From JAMOQA01 sp964420365 (GTDB lineage Bacteria; Acidobacteriota; Polarisedimenticolia; J045), in the NCBI GenBank assembly GCA_964420365.1, contig CAYQTA010000046.1:1-47759 (forward strand): DNA of 47,759 nucleotides, written 5' to 3'. The notes beneath the pieces are model-generated. The model was not told the DNA's origin. It saw only the letters and a program-made list of their open reading frames with translations, and ran no database searches. This document shows, piece after piece, positions 17,673-28,400 of this stretch; position 1 is the first letter of the stretch, and each line of letters starts with the position of its first letter. Both the position numbers and the translations under genes were made by a program.

Positions 17673-18530
17673 TCAGAACCGGTCGAGGGCACCGTCGAAG
17701 GTGGTGACCTTGACCTTGAAGTTCGCGTTCAGCGAGCCGTAGGTCACGTTGATCTCGGCGAAGTTGCCGTGATTCTCGACCCAGTTCTTGGCCCAGCGGA
17801 GCTGGTACTTCGCGTTCGGGGTCACCGGGACGGCAACGCGGAACTGGTTGTCCACGTAGCCGACGAACCGGCCGTAGATCGGAGCCTGGGTGGAGGCGCC
17901 GTCCTCACCGACCACCTCGAAGGAGGCGACGGAGGAGTCGACCGGCAGCTCGTAGACCTCGCGACCACGGAAGGTCACGGTGTCCAGGTTGGCGAACTCG
18001 AACGCGAGAGCCTGCTTGTCGGCCCAGAGGCCGCTGCCGCACTCACCGATCCGGGAGGTCATGGAGACCAGCAGCGAGAGGCTGCGCGCACCGGAGCAGT
18101 CCTCGTTCATGGTGCCGTCGAACGGATCGTCGACGACGTTGCCGGAACCAGCGGAAGCGCCGTGCGGGTAGTTGTCGGGCAGGTCCGGGTTCCAGGCCAC
18201 GAAGACCGCGCAGTCGGTCTGCCGGTTCGGGTCGCAGTAGGTCTGGTCCAGGAAGAAGATGGACGCGGAAGCGTCGAAGTTGTTGTAGGTCTTCAGCCAC
18301 TGGTCGCCTTCCCACGTCTGGCTGACCAGGGTGTAGAGGTTGTCGGACCCGTCATCGTAGATGAGGGCGATGTCGCCGTCCGGCTTGATGTAGGCCATCT
18401 CGTAGCCGTGATCGAGCACCTGGTCGGCATCCGGGCCGGCGGTGTCGAAGATCACCGGGTAGTTCGTGATGGCACAGCCGAGCGAGAGGACCACCGCCGC
18501 AATGAACGCGGTGTAGACAAGCTTCCTCAT
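17673..18530 (-). CDS. Lipoprotein of a three-member local family (copy C, most diverged)
   Basis: 285 residues. The signal MRKLVYTAFIAAVVLSLGC has a lipobox Cys and the ATG at 18530 is 6 nt from AAAAGGAG. It is related to copies A and B through AITNYPVI, DGSDNLYTLV, the Y-N-N-F-D and FFLDQTYCD segments, AWNP, EDCSGARSLSLLV, RIGECGSGLW, YGRFVGYV and VPVTPNAKYQLRW. It carries an extra insert near residue 130 (ASAGSGNVVDDPFDG). Codon choice is cleaner than in surrounding genes, which suggests high expression. It leads the C-B operon with a good promoter and a leader of about 150 nt. Its ribosome-binding site is perfectly complementary over 16 nt to the sigma-54-driven RNA at 41127. Function unknown. 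Confidence 0.9.
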   Translation of the reverse strand: MRKLVYTAFIAAVVLSLGCAITNYPVIFDTAGPDADQVLDHGYEMAYIKPDGDIALIYDDGSDNLYTLVSQTWEGDQWLKTYNNFDASASIFFLDQTYCDPNRQTDCAVFVAWNPDLPDNYPHGASAGSGNVVDDPFDGTMNEDCSGARSLSLLVSMTSRIGECGSGLWADKQALAFEFANLDTVTFRGREVYELPVDSSVASFEVVGEDGASTQAPIYGRFVGYVDNQFRVAVPVTPNAKYQLRWAKNWVENHGNFAEINVTYGSLNANFKVKVTTFDGALDRF

Positions 18531-18531
18531 T

Positions 18532-18547
18532 GAATGGCTCCTTTTCC
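18532..18547 (-). promoter_or_regulatory. Shine-Dalgarno region of lipoprotein C, perfect complement of the small RNA
   Basis: The plus strand reads GAATGGCTCCTTTTCC, identical over 16 nt to 41129-41144 in the predicted small RNA. The lipoprotein mRNA (GGAAAAGGAGCCATTC, then AATG) would pair from before the Shine-Dalgarno almost to the start codon. The match covers the spacer as well as the AAGGAG core. Confidence 0.65.
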
Positions 18548-18688
18548 GTCGGTACTTCGTTTTGGTTACCGTCTCTCTACCAACTCTGTCTTTCTGCGCC
18601 TGACTCTCGACTTACCGACCCCCTTTCTGGTTTTCGTTCTGATCCATGGACTGGTCCCCGGCCCATTCCGGGGCCCAGCTCGTGCCGA
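18548..18688 (-). promoter_or_regulatory. Long 5' leader of the lipoprotein C-B operon
   Basis: This is the transcribed leader below the -10 element, purine-rich and far less GC-rich than its surroundings. GTCGGTA (at 18619-18613 in RNA sense) can pair with TACCGAC (18554-18548) next to the ribosome-binding site, which would close a loop of about 60 nt and leave the Shine-Dalgarno exposed. The region holds no convincing ORF on either strand. Confidence 0.45.
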
Positions 18689-18716
18689 AAAGTACGCTGA
18701 AGCCCCCCGGTGTCAA
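18689..18716 (-). promoter_or_regulatory. Promoter of the lipoprotein C-B operon
   Basis: On the minus strand TTGACA (18716-18711) and TACTTT (18694-18689) are separated by 16 nt. The start is expected near 18682. The -35 hexamer directly abuts the T-tract of the upstream terminator. Confidence 0.7.
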
Positions 18717-18717
18717 G

Positions 18718-18779
18718 AAAAAAATGCGGGGGCGATCCGCCGAAACCCCCCGATTTTCGCGGAGTTCGGCGGATCGCCC
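18718..18779 (-). terminator. Strong intrinsic terminator of the pilT-recX-alaS-slt run
   Basis: On the minus strand a perfect 15-bp stem (18779-18765 with 18744-18730, GGGCGATCCGCCGAA and its complement) and a 20-nt loop are followed by CCGCATTTTTTTC. It lies 100 nt past the transglycosylase stop and insulates the lipoprotein promoter. Nothing further is seen between 18780 and 18879. Confidence 0.85.
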
Positions 18780-18879
18780 TCGTCGCCCCACGGAGATCCG
18801 GCGAAGCGGCTGCCCGGGCCCGTTTCGTTCGGCGGGAAGCCTCCTGGAAACCTGGTCGTTCGGCCCCCCCCCGGACGTC

Positions 18880-19446
18880 TCAGCGGTTGGTGATCACGAT
18901 CCCGCCCCGGGGATCGCGCTCGACCCGGATTGGCCCCGGACCCGGACCGCCCGGCGGCCTGCCCCCCTGGAGCAACTCGAACCGCTCCAGGACCTTCCGA
19001 ACAAATGCGACGGTTTCCGGGTATGGAGGAACCCCGCCGTACCTTTCGACGGCCCCCTCGCCGGCGTTCCAGGCAGCCAGGACGAGGCGGAGGTCGCCCC
19101 GGTACCGCCGCAGGAGGTGGCGGAGGTACCGGGCCGCGGCCTCCAGGTTTTCCTCCGCGTCGAGGAGGTCTCGCGCCCCGAACCGGCGCGCGGTCTCCGG
19201 CATCAACTGGGCCAGCCCCAGCGCCCCCTTCCGGGAGCGGGCCGAGGCATCCCGGCCCGACTCGACCTCGACCAGGGCGCCGAGCAGGCCCGGGTCGATC
19301 CGGTGCCGCCGCGCCACACGCTCGATCAGGCGCTGGTAAGGCGGGCCGACCGGATCCCCGGAACACCGGTCTCCCGCGGTCGCCGGGAGCGCGGTACCGG
19401 CCGCGAGGGCGAGCAGGACGGCGGGAACGGCAAGCAGGATCCTCAC
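18880..19446 (-). CDS. Lytic transglycosylase, SLT domain
   Basis: 188 residues, exported. The signal peptide MRILLAVPAVLLALAAGTALPATAG is followed by a compact Slt70-type domain (about residues 35-160). The signature ALVEVESGRDASARSRKGALGLAQLMPETA places the catalytic Glu at 62. The later AAWNAGEGAVERYGGVPPYPETVAFVRKV block is the classical substrate-groove motif. It cleaves the glycan strands of peptidoglycan to 1,6-anhydro products. The last 25 residues are Pro/Gly-rich. It follows alaS by 48 nt on the same strand and is the last gene before a strong terminator. No substrate-binding repeats (LysM, SPOR) are present. Confidence 0.93.
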   Translation of the reverse strand: MRILLAVPAVLLALAAGTALPATAGDRCSGDPVGPPYQRLIERVARRHRIDPGLLGALVEVESGRDASARSRKGALGLAQLMPETARRFGARDLLDAEENLEAAARYLRHLLRRYRGDLRLVLAAWNAGEGAVERYGGVPPYPETVAFVRKVLERFELLQGGRPPGGPGPGPIRVERDPRGGIVITNR

Positions 19447-19494
19447 GAGGCCAACGTTGGGCTCCCGGGGGGCCCGGGGCCAGCGGACGTCCTC

Positions 19495-22135
<2,641 letters not shown>

Positions 22136-22149
<14 letters not shown>

Positions 22150-22618
22150 CGTCGTCGACCTCGTCGAGAAGGGCCCGGACCTCCCCGGCCGCGAACCCCT
22201 GGCGAACCATCTTCCGGAAGAGCCGGGCCCGTTCCGCCGGGTCCCGCGGGATCCCGCCCGGGGCGAGGCGCGCCAAGGCCCGCCGGGCCCGCTCCCGCTG
22301 CTCGTCCCGGGGATACGCCGCGTCGACCGCCTCCCGGGCCAGCTCCCCGGAGACGCCCCGGGCCAGCAGCTCGCGGAAGACGCGGAGGGGACCCCGCCGG
22401 CCCTCGCGGGCCCGCTGGGCCGCGTGATTATAGGCAACGTCCCGGTCGCTGACGTACCGGAGGCGACGCAGCCGGGCCAGGACGTCCTCGATCGCCCCGT
22501 CCGGGACCCCCTTCCGGACCAGCTTGCGCCGGATTTCCGCCTCGGTCAGGGCGCGCCGGGCGAGGGCGGCGAGGGCCGCCTCCCACGGATCGACCGGTTT
22601 CCTCGGTGCCCGGGCCAT
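22136..22618 (-). CDS. recX: Regulatory protein RecX
   Basis: 160 residues from the ATG at 22618 (MARAPRKPVDPWEAALAALARRALTEAEIRRKL). The protein is made of three-helix RecX repeats: LTEAEIRRKLVRKG...ED.LARLRRLRYVSD, then GPLRVFRELLARGVSGELAREAV, then ARLFRKMVRQGFAAGEVRALLDE. RecX binds RecA filaments and limits recombinase activity. recA itself is not in the window. The gene overlaps alaS by 14 nt and follows pilT by 34 nt. No clear Shine-Dalgarno precedes this ATG; coupling to pilT is possible. Confidence 0.9.
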
Positions 22619-22652
22619 CCCGGCGAGGATAGCCCGCCGGGGAGTTCGCCGC

Positions 22653-23822
22653 TCAGTCGCCGTCCCCGAGCCGGACCAGCCCGGGGATCTCCTCCTCGGC
22701 CGCGTCACCGTGGAGGTGCCGTTCCATCTCGGCCTGGGCGGCGTCGGCGGTGGACTCGATCCCCTCCATCCGCAGGCGCAGCTCGTCCTTGTTCGTCGCC
22801 TTGGCCAGGGCCTCTTCCCGGGTGATCAGGCCGCCCTTCCAGAGCTGGTAGAGCGACTGGTCGAACGTCTGCATCCCGTACTGGGAGGTTCCCTGGGCGA
22901 TCGCGTCCCGGATCAGCTTCGTCTTGTCCTTGTTCTCGATGCATTCCCGGATGTACGGGGTGACCCGCATCACCTCGACCGCGGGCACCCGGCCCTTGCC
23001 GTCGGCCCGGTCGACGAGGCGCATCGAGATGCTCGCCCGCAGGACCGTGGCGAGTTGGAGCCGAATCTGCTTCTGCTGGTGGGGGGGAAACACGGAGATG
23101 ATCCGGTTGACCGTCTCGGTGGCGTCGATCGTGTGCAGGGTGGAGAGGACCAGGTGTCCCGTCTCGGCGGCGAGGAGCGCCGTCTCGATCGTCTCGTAGT
23201 CCCGCATCTCGCCGACGAGGATCACGTCGGGGTCCTGGCGGAGGGCCGAGCGCAGGGCGTCGGCGAACGACTTCGTGTCGACCTCGACCTCGCGCTGGTT
23301 GACCAGCGACTTCTTGTCCCGGTGGAGAAACTCGATCGGGTCCTCGATCGTGATGATGTGCTCGCAGCGGGTCGAGTTGACGTGGTCGATCATCGCGGCG
23401 AGGGTGGTCGATTTCCCGGAGCCGGTGGCGCCGGTGACCAGGACGAGGCCGCGCCGCTCGTTGGCGATCGTCTCGATCACCGGCGGCAGGTGCAGGTCGC
23501 GGATCGAGACGATGCGGGCCGGGATCACCCGGAGCACGAGACCGACCGACCCGCGCTGCTGGAAGACGTTGACCCGGAAACGCCCGAGGCCCGGCACGGA
23601 GTAGGCCATGTCGATCTCGAAGTTCTCCTTGAACTTCTGCTTCTGCCGGGCGCTCATGATGGAGAAGGCGAGGGCGATCGTGTCCTCCTGCATCAGCCGG
23701 GGGTGCTCGGTCATCGCCATCAGCCGCCCGTCGACCCGGATCACCGGGTACGAGCCGACCTTCAGGTGAAGGTCGGAGGCCCCCTTCTCGGCCGCCGATT
23801 TCAGCAGGTCGTTGATGTGCAC
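22653..23822 (-). CDS. pilT: Type IV pilus retraction ATPase PilT
   Basis: 389 residues, starting at GTG 23822 with GGAGGAGG 8 nt upstream; the N-terminus VHINDLLKSAAEKGASDLHLKVG is the PilT start. The Walker A GATGSGKSTT, Asp box (ITIEDPIEFLHRDKKS), Walker B region (RQDPDVILVGEMRD) and His box (GHLVLSTLHTIDATETVNRI) are all intact. The hexameric ATPase disassembles pili and powers twitching. The C-terminal AIAQGTSQYGMQTFDQSLYQLWKGGLI block is typical; the tail after residue 355 is acidic. It leads the run pilT-recX-alaS-slt and faces away from a small receiver-like gene. Confidence 0.97.
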   Translation of the reverse strand: MHINDLLKSAAEKGASDLHLKVGSYPVIRVDGRLMAMTEHPRLMQEDTIALAFSIMSARQKQKFKENFEIDMAYSVPGLGRFRVNVFQQRGSVGLVLRVIPARIVSIRDLHLPPVIETIANERRGLVLVTGATGSGKSTTLAAMIDHVNSTRCEHIITIEDPIEFLHRDKKSLVNQREVEVDTKSFADALRSALRQDPDVILVGEMRDYETIETALLAAETGHLVLSTLHTIDATETVNRIISVFPPHQQKQIRLQLATVLRASISMRLVDRADGKGRVPAVEVMRVTPYIRECIENKDKTKLIRDAIAQGTSQYGMQTFDQSLYQLWKGGLITREEALAKATNKDELRLRMEGIESTADAAQAEMERHLHGDAAEEEIPGLVRLGDGD

Positions 23823-23921
23823 GGCGCGCGCCTCCTCCGCGGGGTGGATCGGTCCCCCCCGGCAATGTAGGCTTCCGCCGGACCGGGGAGCAACGTGCAC
23901 CCCGGGGGGAGGGTGACGGTG

Positions 23922-24269
23922 ATGCCGGGCTGGGTGCTGATCCTGACCCAGGACCTCGTCGAGCTGCCCGCCGTCGAGGAGGGGGTGCGCCTCGGTGGGT
24001 ATTCCCCCCGCCACGCCCCGGACCTCGACCGGGGCCGGGTGCTCCTGCGCCGGGGGGAACCACCGGTGGCGGTGATCGTGGACATCCCCTCGACGGGCGA
24101 CCGGGGGATCGGGGCGGCCCGGGAGCTGGCCGGCGGCTCGCCGATCCTCGGGCTGCTCCCGGAGGACGCGGAAACCCTCGCCGAACATGCCTCGGCCGCG
24201 GGGGTCCGCTCGGTGCTCCCCCCGCGGCCGGAAGCGATCGGCCACTGGCTGGAGCGGCTGGAGCGCTGA
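23922..24269 (+). CDS. Small receiver-like protein of unknown function
   Basis: 115 residues from the ATG at 23922, preceded by GGAGGG; a GTG 27 nt upstream is possible. No clear family. The predicted order of elements (WVLILTQD strand, helix, VAVIVDIPS strand, helix, SPILGLLPED strand, helix, VRSVLPP strand, C-terminal helix) resembles a CheY-like receiver fold, with an Asp at the end of the third strand (VIVDI). The acidic pair and conserved Lys of true receivers are not obvious, so it may be a pseudo-receiver. It is divergent from pilT with 99 nt between the starts, so a link to pilus or motility control is possible but unproven. Confidence 0.55.
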   Translation: MPGWVLILTQDLVELPAVEEGVRLGGYSPRHAPDLDRGRVLLRRGEPPVAVIVDIPSTGDRGIGAARELAGGSPILGLLPEDAETLAEHASAAGVRSVLPPRPEAIGHWLERLER

Positions 24270-24300
24270 ACCCCGGCCGCCCCCCCGGCCCGTTTCGGCG

Positions 24301-25227
24301 TCAGTTGTAGACCCAGGTCAGCCAGTCCTCGTGATCCGGGTCCTCGCCGCGGACGACCTGGAAGTACTTTTCCTGGATCGCCCGGGTCACCTCTCCGCGG
24401 GTCCCCTTGCCCACCGGGATGCGGTCGACGGAACGGATCGGGGTGACCTCGGCGGCGGAGCCGGTGAAGAAGACCTCGTCCGCCACGTAGAGCATCTCCC
24501 GCGGGATCATCTGCTCCTCGACGGTGAACCCCATCTCCCGCAGCAGGGTGATCACGGTGTCCCGGGTGATCCCGGGCAGGATCGAGGCGGCAAGCGGCGG
24601 CGTCAGCACCTTGCCCCGCCAGACCACGAACAGGTTCTCGCCCGACCCCTCGCTGATCAGGCCGCTCGGACCGAGGGCGATCCCCTCGACGAACCCGCGG
24701 TCCCGGGCCTCCATGTTGACCAGCTGGGAGTTCAGGTAGTTGCCACCGGCCTTGGCCATTGCGGGGAACGTGTTCGGGGCGACCCGGTTCCAGGTGGAGA
24801 CGCAGACGTCGACGCCGTCGTTGAGCGCCTCGTCCCCCAGGTAGGCGCCCCACTTCCAGACGGCGATCGCCGTGTCGATCGGGCAGTTGGTCGGGTTGAC
24901 ACCGAGCGAACCGAAGCCCCGGTAGACGATCGGCCGGATGTAGCACTCCTCGAGGCCGTTCGCCCGGATCGTTTCGAGGACGGCCTGCTCCAGCTCCTCG
25001 AGCCCGTAGCTCGGCAGCATTCGGTAGATCTTCGCCGAGTGGAGCAGCCGTTCCATGTGCTCCCGCAGGCGAAAGACCGCGGCCCCCTTCTTCGCCCTGT
25101 AGGCCCGGGCCCCCTCGAACACCGACGAGCCGTAGTGGACGACGTGGGAGCAGACGTGGATCGTCGCCTCCTCCCACGGGATCAGCCGGCCGTTGAGCCA
25201 GATCTTGCTCGCTCCTTCGAATGCCAT
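24301..25227 (-). CDS. ilvE: Branched-chain amino acid aminotransferase
   Basis: 308 residues, PLP fold type IV. Transfers the amino group between glutamate and the 2-keto acids of leucine, isoleucine and valine. The start ATG at 25227 has GGAGGAA upstream. The PLP lysine is Lys159 in MAKAGGNYLNSQLV, the same position as in the E. coli enzyme. Also present are YIRPIVYRGFGSLG, ISEGSGENLFVV, PGITRDTVI and DEVFFTGSAAEVTPIRSVD. It is monocistronic, facing leftward between two rightward genes; no other branched-chain synthesis gene is near. Confidence 0.96.
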   Translation of the reverse strand: MAFEGASKIWLNGRLIPWEEATIHVCSHVVHYGSSVFEGARAYRAKKGAAVFRLREHMERLLHSAKIYRMLPSYGLEELEQAVLETIRANGLEECYIRPIVYRGFGSLGVNPTNCPIDTAIAVWKWGAYLGDEALNDGVDVCVSTWNRVAPNTFPAMAKAGGNYLNSQLVNMEARDRGFVEGIALGPSGLISEGSGENLFVVWRGKVLTPPLAASILPGITRDTVITLLREMGFTVEEQMIPREMLYVADEVFFTGSAAEVTPIRSVDRIPVGKGTRGEVTRAIQEKYFQVVRGEDPDHEDWLTWVYN

Positions 25228-25408
25228 CGGGGTTCCTCCGATCCGGCGGGGCGCGGGCGCAGGGATCGCGCGCCCGGACCCCCCGGGATCCGTTGGCGGA
25301 CGCTTCACGGGGAAGGGAACGCCCGGATGCTAGCGAGCGGCCCGGCCGGCTGTCAACGCGCCCGATTCTCCCTTGCCCGCCGGTTCGGCTGGACGTATCC
25401 CTGCCCCC

Positions 25409-28400
25409 ATGAGGCTCCCATTTCTAAGGATGCTCCCGGGGCGGGTCGTGCCCGTCCTCGTTCTGCTCTCCTGCCTGGCCGCCGGCGGCGTCTCCGCCGC
25501 CGACCGCAGCCGTCCCGGCGCCCCGCCCCTCTCGCTGGACCGTTCCGCCCGGACCTCCGTTCCCCCCGGAGCGGCGGCGCCGGCCCCGGCCGGGCCGGAG
25601 GTCTTCCCGCCCGTGCCCCGGGGCCGCCGCGAGGCCCGCGAGGAGATCCGCCGGCTCCTCGCGCGGCCCCACGCGATCCTCTTCGACGGTGCCCGGTTCG
25701 ACCCGCTGGCGGACGGCATCCCGGATCTCTCCGCGTTCGTGCCGGACCCTCCCGGGGATGGAGACCTGCCGGCGGACGCCCCGCGTCTCGCCATCGTGCA
25801 GTTCGACCACGCCCCGGGACCCGCCGAGCGCGCGCTGCTCACGGGCCGCGGGATCACGCCCCTTTTCCACGTTCCGCGGGACGCCTGGCTCGTCCGCGGA
25901 ACCGGCCGGGCCCTTGCCGAGGCCGCCGGCCTGCCCGGCGTACGCTGGGTGGGACGCTACCGGGCGGGCTACAAGGTCGACCGGGCCCTGGGGCGGCTGG
26001 CCGCCGGGTTCGTCCCGGCCCGCCCCCTGCCCGGCGAAGGGGTCGAGACCCTGGCGATCGACCTCCTCCTCGCGCCCGGGGCGGATCCCGCGAAGGTCGC
26101 GGAGCGGCTCCGGGACGCGATCCCGGGGGTGGAGATCCTGGCGGCCGAGCCGGATCCCGGCGGGCTGGGGGTCGTCACCGCCCGGGTCCCCCGCCGGGGC
26201 CTCCGCGTCAACCTTTCCCTCCTCGCCGGGGGCGACGACGTCCTCGCCGTGGAACCCCACGGGGAGGCCCACCTGCACAACGACGACGCCGCCTGGATCG
26301 GCCAGAGCTACGACCGCTGGAACCGGCAGGACTATTCCGTGACGGCGACGATCTGGAACCGGGGGCTGCTCGGCGAGGGCGAGGTGATCGCCATCGCCGA
26401 CACCGGGGTCGACCCGGATACCTGCTGGTTCGAGGATGACGCCGGCCTGCCGGACGTCTCCTCGGTACCGGCCACCGGGGCGGACCGGGGCCCCATGCCG
26501 GTGGACACGTCCCGCCGGAAGATCATCGGCTACAACCTTCTCGGCAGCTTCCAGGCCCGGGCGACCGCCTACGACGTGCGCCAGGGAGACCCCCACGGAA
26601 CGTGGTGCGCCGTCTCCGCCACCGGCGACGACACGGCCCATCTCGCCGACGAGTCGAACCCGGCGAACGGCCACCACGACCTCGGGGACGGGATGGCCCC
26701 GGCGGCGAAGCTGGTGGTCGAGGATCTCGGGGACGACCGGGGCGAGCTCGTCGGGCTCGGCCTGCCGATTCCACCGATCCTGGACCAGGTGTTCGAGCAG
26801 GAGTACGAGGCCGGGGCCCGGATCTCGACCAACTCCTGGGGTATCGGGGGGAACCAGTACGACGTCTTCGCCTTCTTCGCCGACCGGATGGCCTGGAACC
26901 ACCCGGACTTCCTCCTCGTCTTCAGCGCCGGGAACGGGGGACCGTACGCCGGAACGATCACCTCGCCGGCAACGGCGAAGAACGTCCTCGCGGTCGGCGC
27001 CTCGGACGCCCGCATCGATCCAGGGGACGGGCTCGACCCGGAGAACCTCGCCGAGTTCTCCTCCCGCGGGCCGACCGCGGACGGAAGGCTCAAGCCCGAC
27101 ATCGTGATGTCGGGCCACGCGGTGGTGACCGGCACGTCCGACCTCGGCGAGAACGGGCGCACCTGCGAGCGGGCGGAGGTCTCGGGCACGTCGTTCGCCG
27201 CGCCCCTCGTCGCGGGGTACGCGGCGCTGGTCCGGGAGTATTACCGGAAGGGGTTCTGGCCGTCGGGAACCGCCCGGTCCGAGGACGGCTTCGTTCCCTC
27301 CTCCGCCCTCCTCCGGGCGAGCCTGGTCGCGGGCGCGCGGAACATGACCGGCAGCGCGGGCAAGGATTACGGCCCCTGCATCCTCGACACCTGCGACCTG
27401 TCGGCCGGCCTGTGCCGCAACATCTTCGTCGAGTGCGACGAGGACGCGGACTGCCACCGGTGCGACAAGGACCAGAAGATCTCCTGCTCGTCCGACCGGG
27501 AGTGTGACCTGACGACGCTGCAGGACGACGCCCCGACGAACGAGCAGGGCTGGGGGCGGCTCCAGCTCGACGACGTGCTGTACTTCGACGGGGATACGCG
27601 GGGCCTCGCGGTGTTCGACGTGCCCCGGGAGGAGGGGGTCGCCACCGGTGAGACCTGGTCCCGCGAGGTCTACCTGGACGGCCGCAACGAGGAGCTGCGG
27701 ATCGTCCTCGCCTGGACCGACCCCCCCGCCCTCGTGGCCTCGCCGACGTACCTGGTGAACGACCTGGACCTCCACGTGATCGCCCCGGACGGGACGGAGT
27801 ACTGGGGGAACGCCTGGCAGGCGCGAAACCACGACCCGGCGCTGGTGGAGTACACGGCGCCGGGAACGCGCCCCGACCCGGACGTCGACACGATCGAGAT
27901 GGTCCGGCTTCCCTCGTGGGGCACCCCGGCCGGCCTGTGGAAGATCGAGGTGATCGGCGCGTCGGTCCCCGGCAGCCCGTGGGTCGATCCCGCGGTACGG
28001 CAGGGGTTCGCCGTGGTCGCCGTCGGCCCGGTGGACGCGGCGGGAGGGACCGTGAGGTTCGACCGAGGGCGGTGCGGGTGCGCCGGCGAGATCGGCGTCG
28101 AGGTCCTCGACACGAACGCCGCCGCACCCCTCCAGGTGACGGTGACGACCGGCTCCGGGGACTCCGAGACCGTCACGCTCGACGCCCTCGGCGGGGGCCG
28201 GTTCCGCGGCTCGATCCCGCTCGCCGGCAACGAGCCCCTGGCCCCCGGGGACGGCTCCCTCCAGGTCACGGACGGGGACGTGCTGACGGCGACCTACCAC
28301 GACGCCGACCCGGCCCTCGCGGCCACCGACCGGGCGGTGGTCGACTGCCAGCCTCCCCTCGAGGTCGGCACGCCCGGGGTTTCCGGGGGCTGCGACGGGG

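Noticed and set aside
18534..18893. A rightward ORF of about 119 codons upstream of the lipoprotein operon
   Set aside because: It runs through the promoter, leader and terminator of minus-strand genes, lacks a Shine-Dalgarno and has shadow-like composition.
23860..23882. A sigma-54-like GG...GC pair upstream of pilT
   Set aside because: The gap between GG and GC is 11 nt, not 10, and the TGGCAC and TTGCT blocks are not present.
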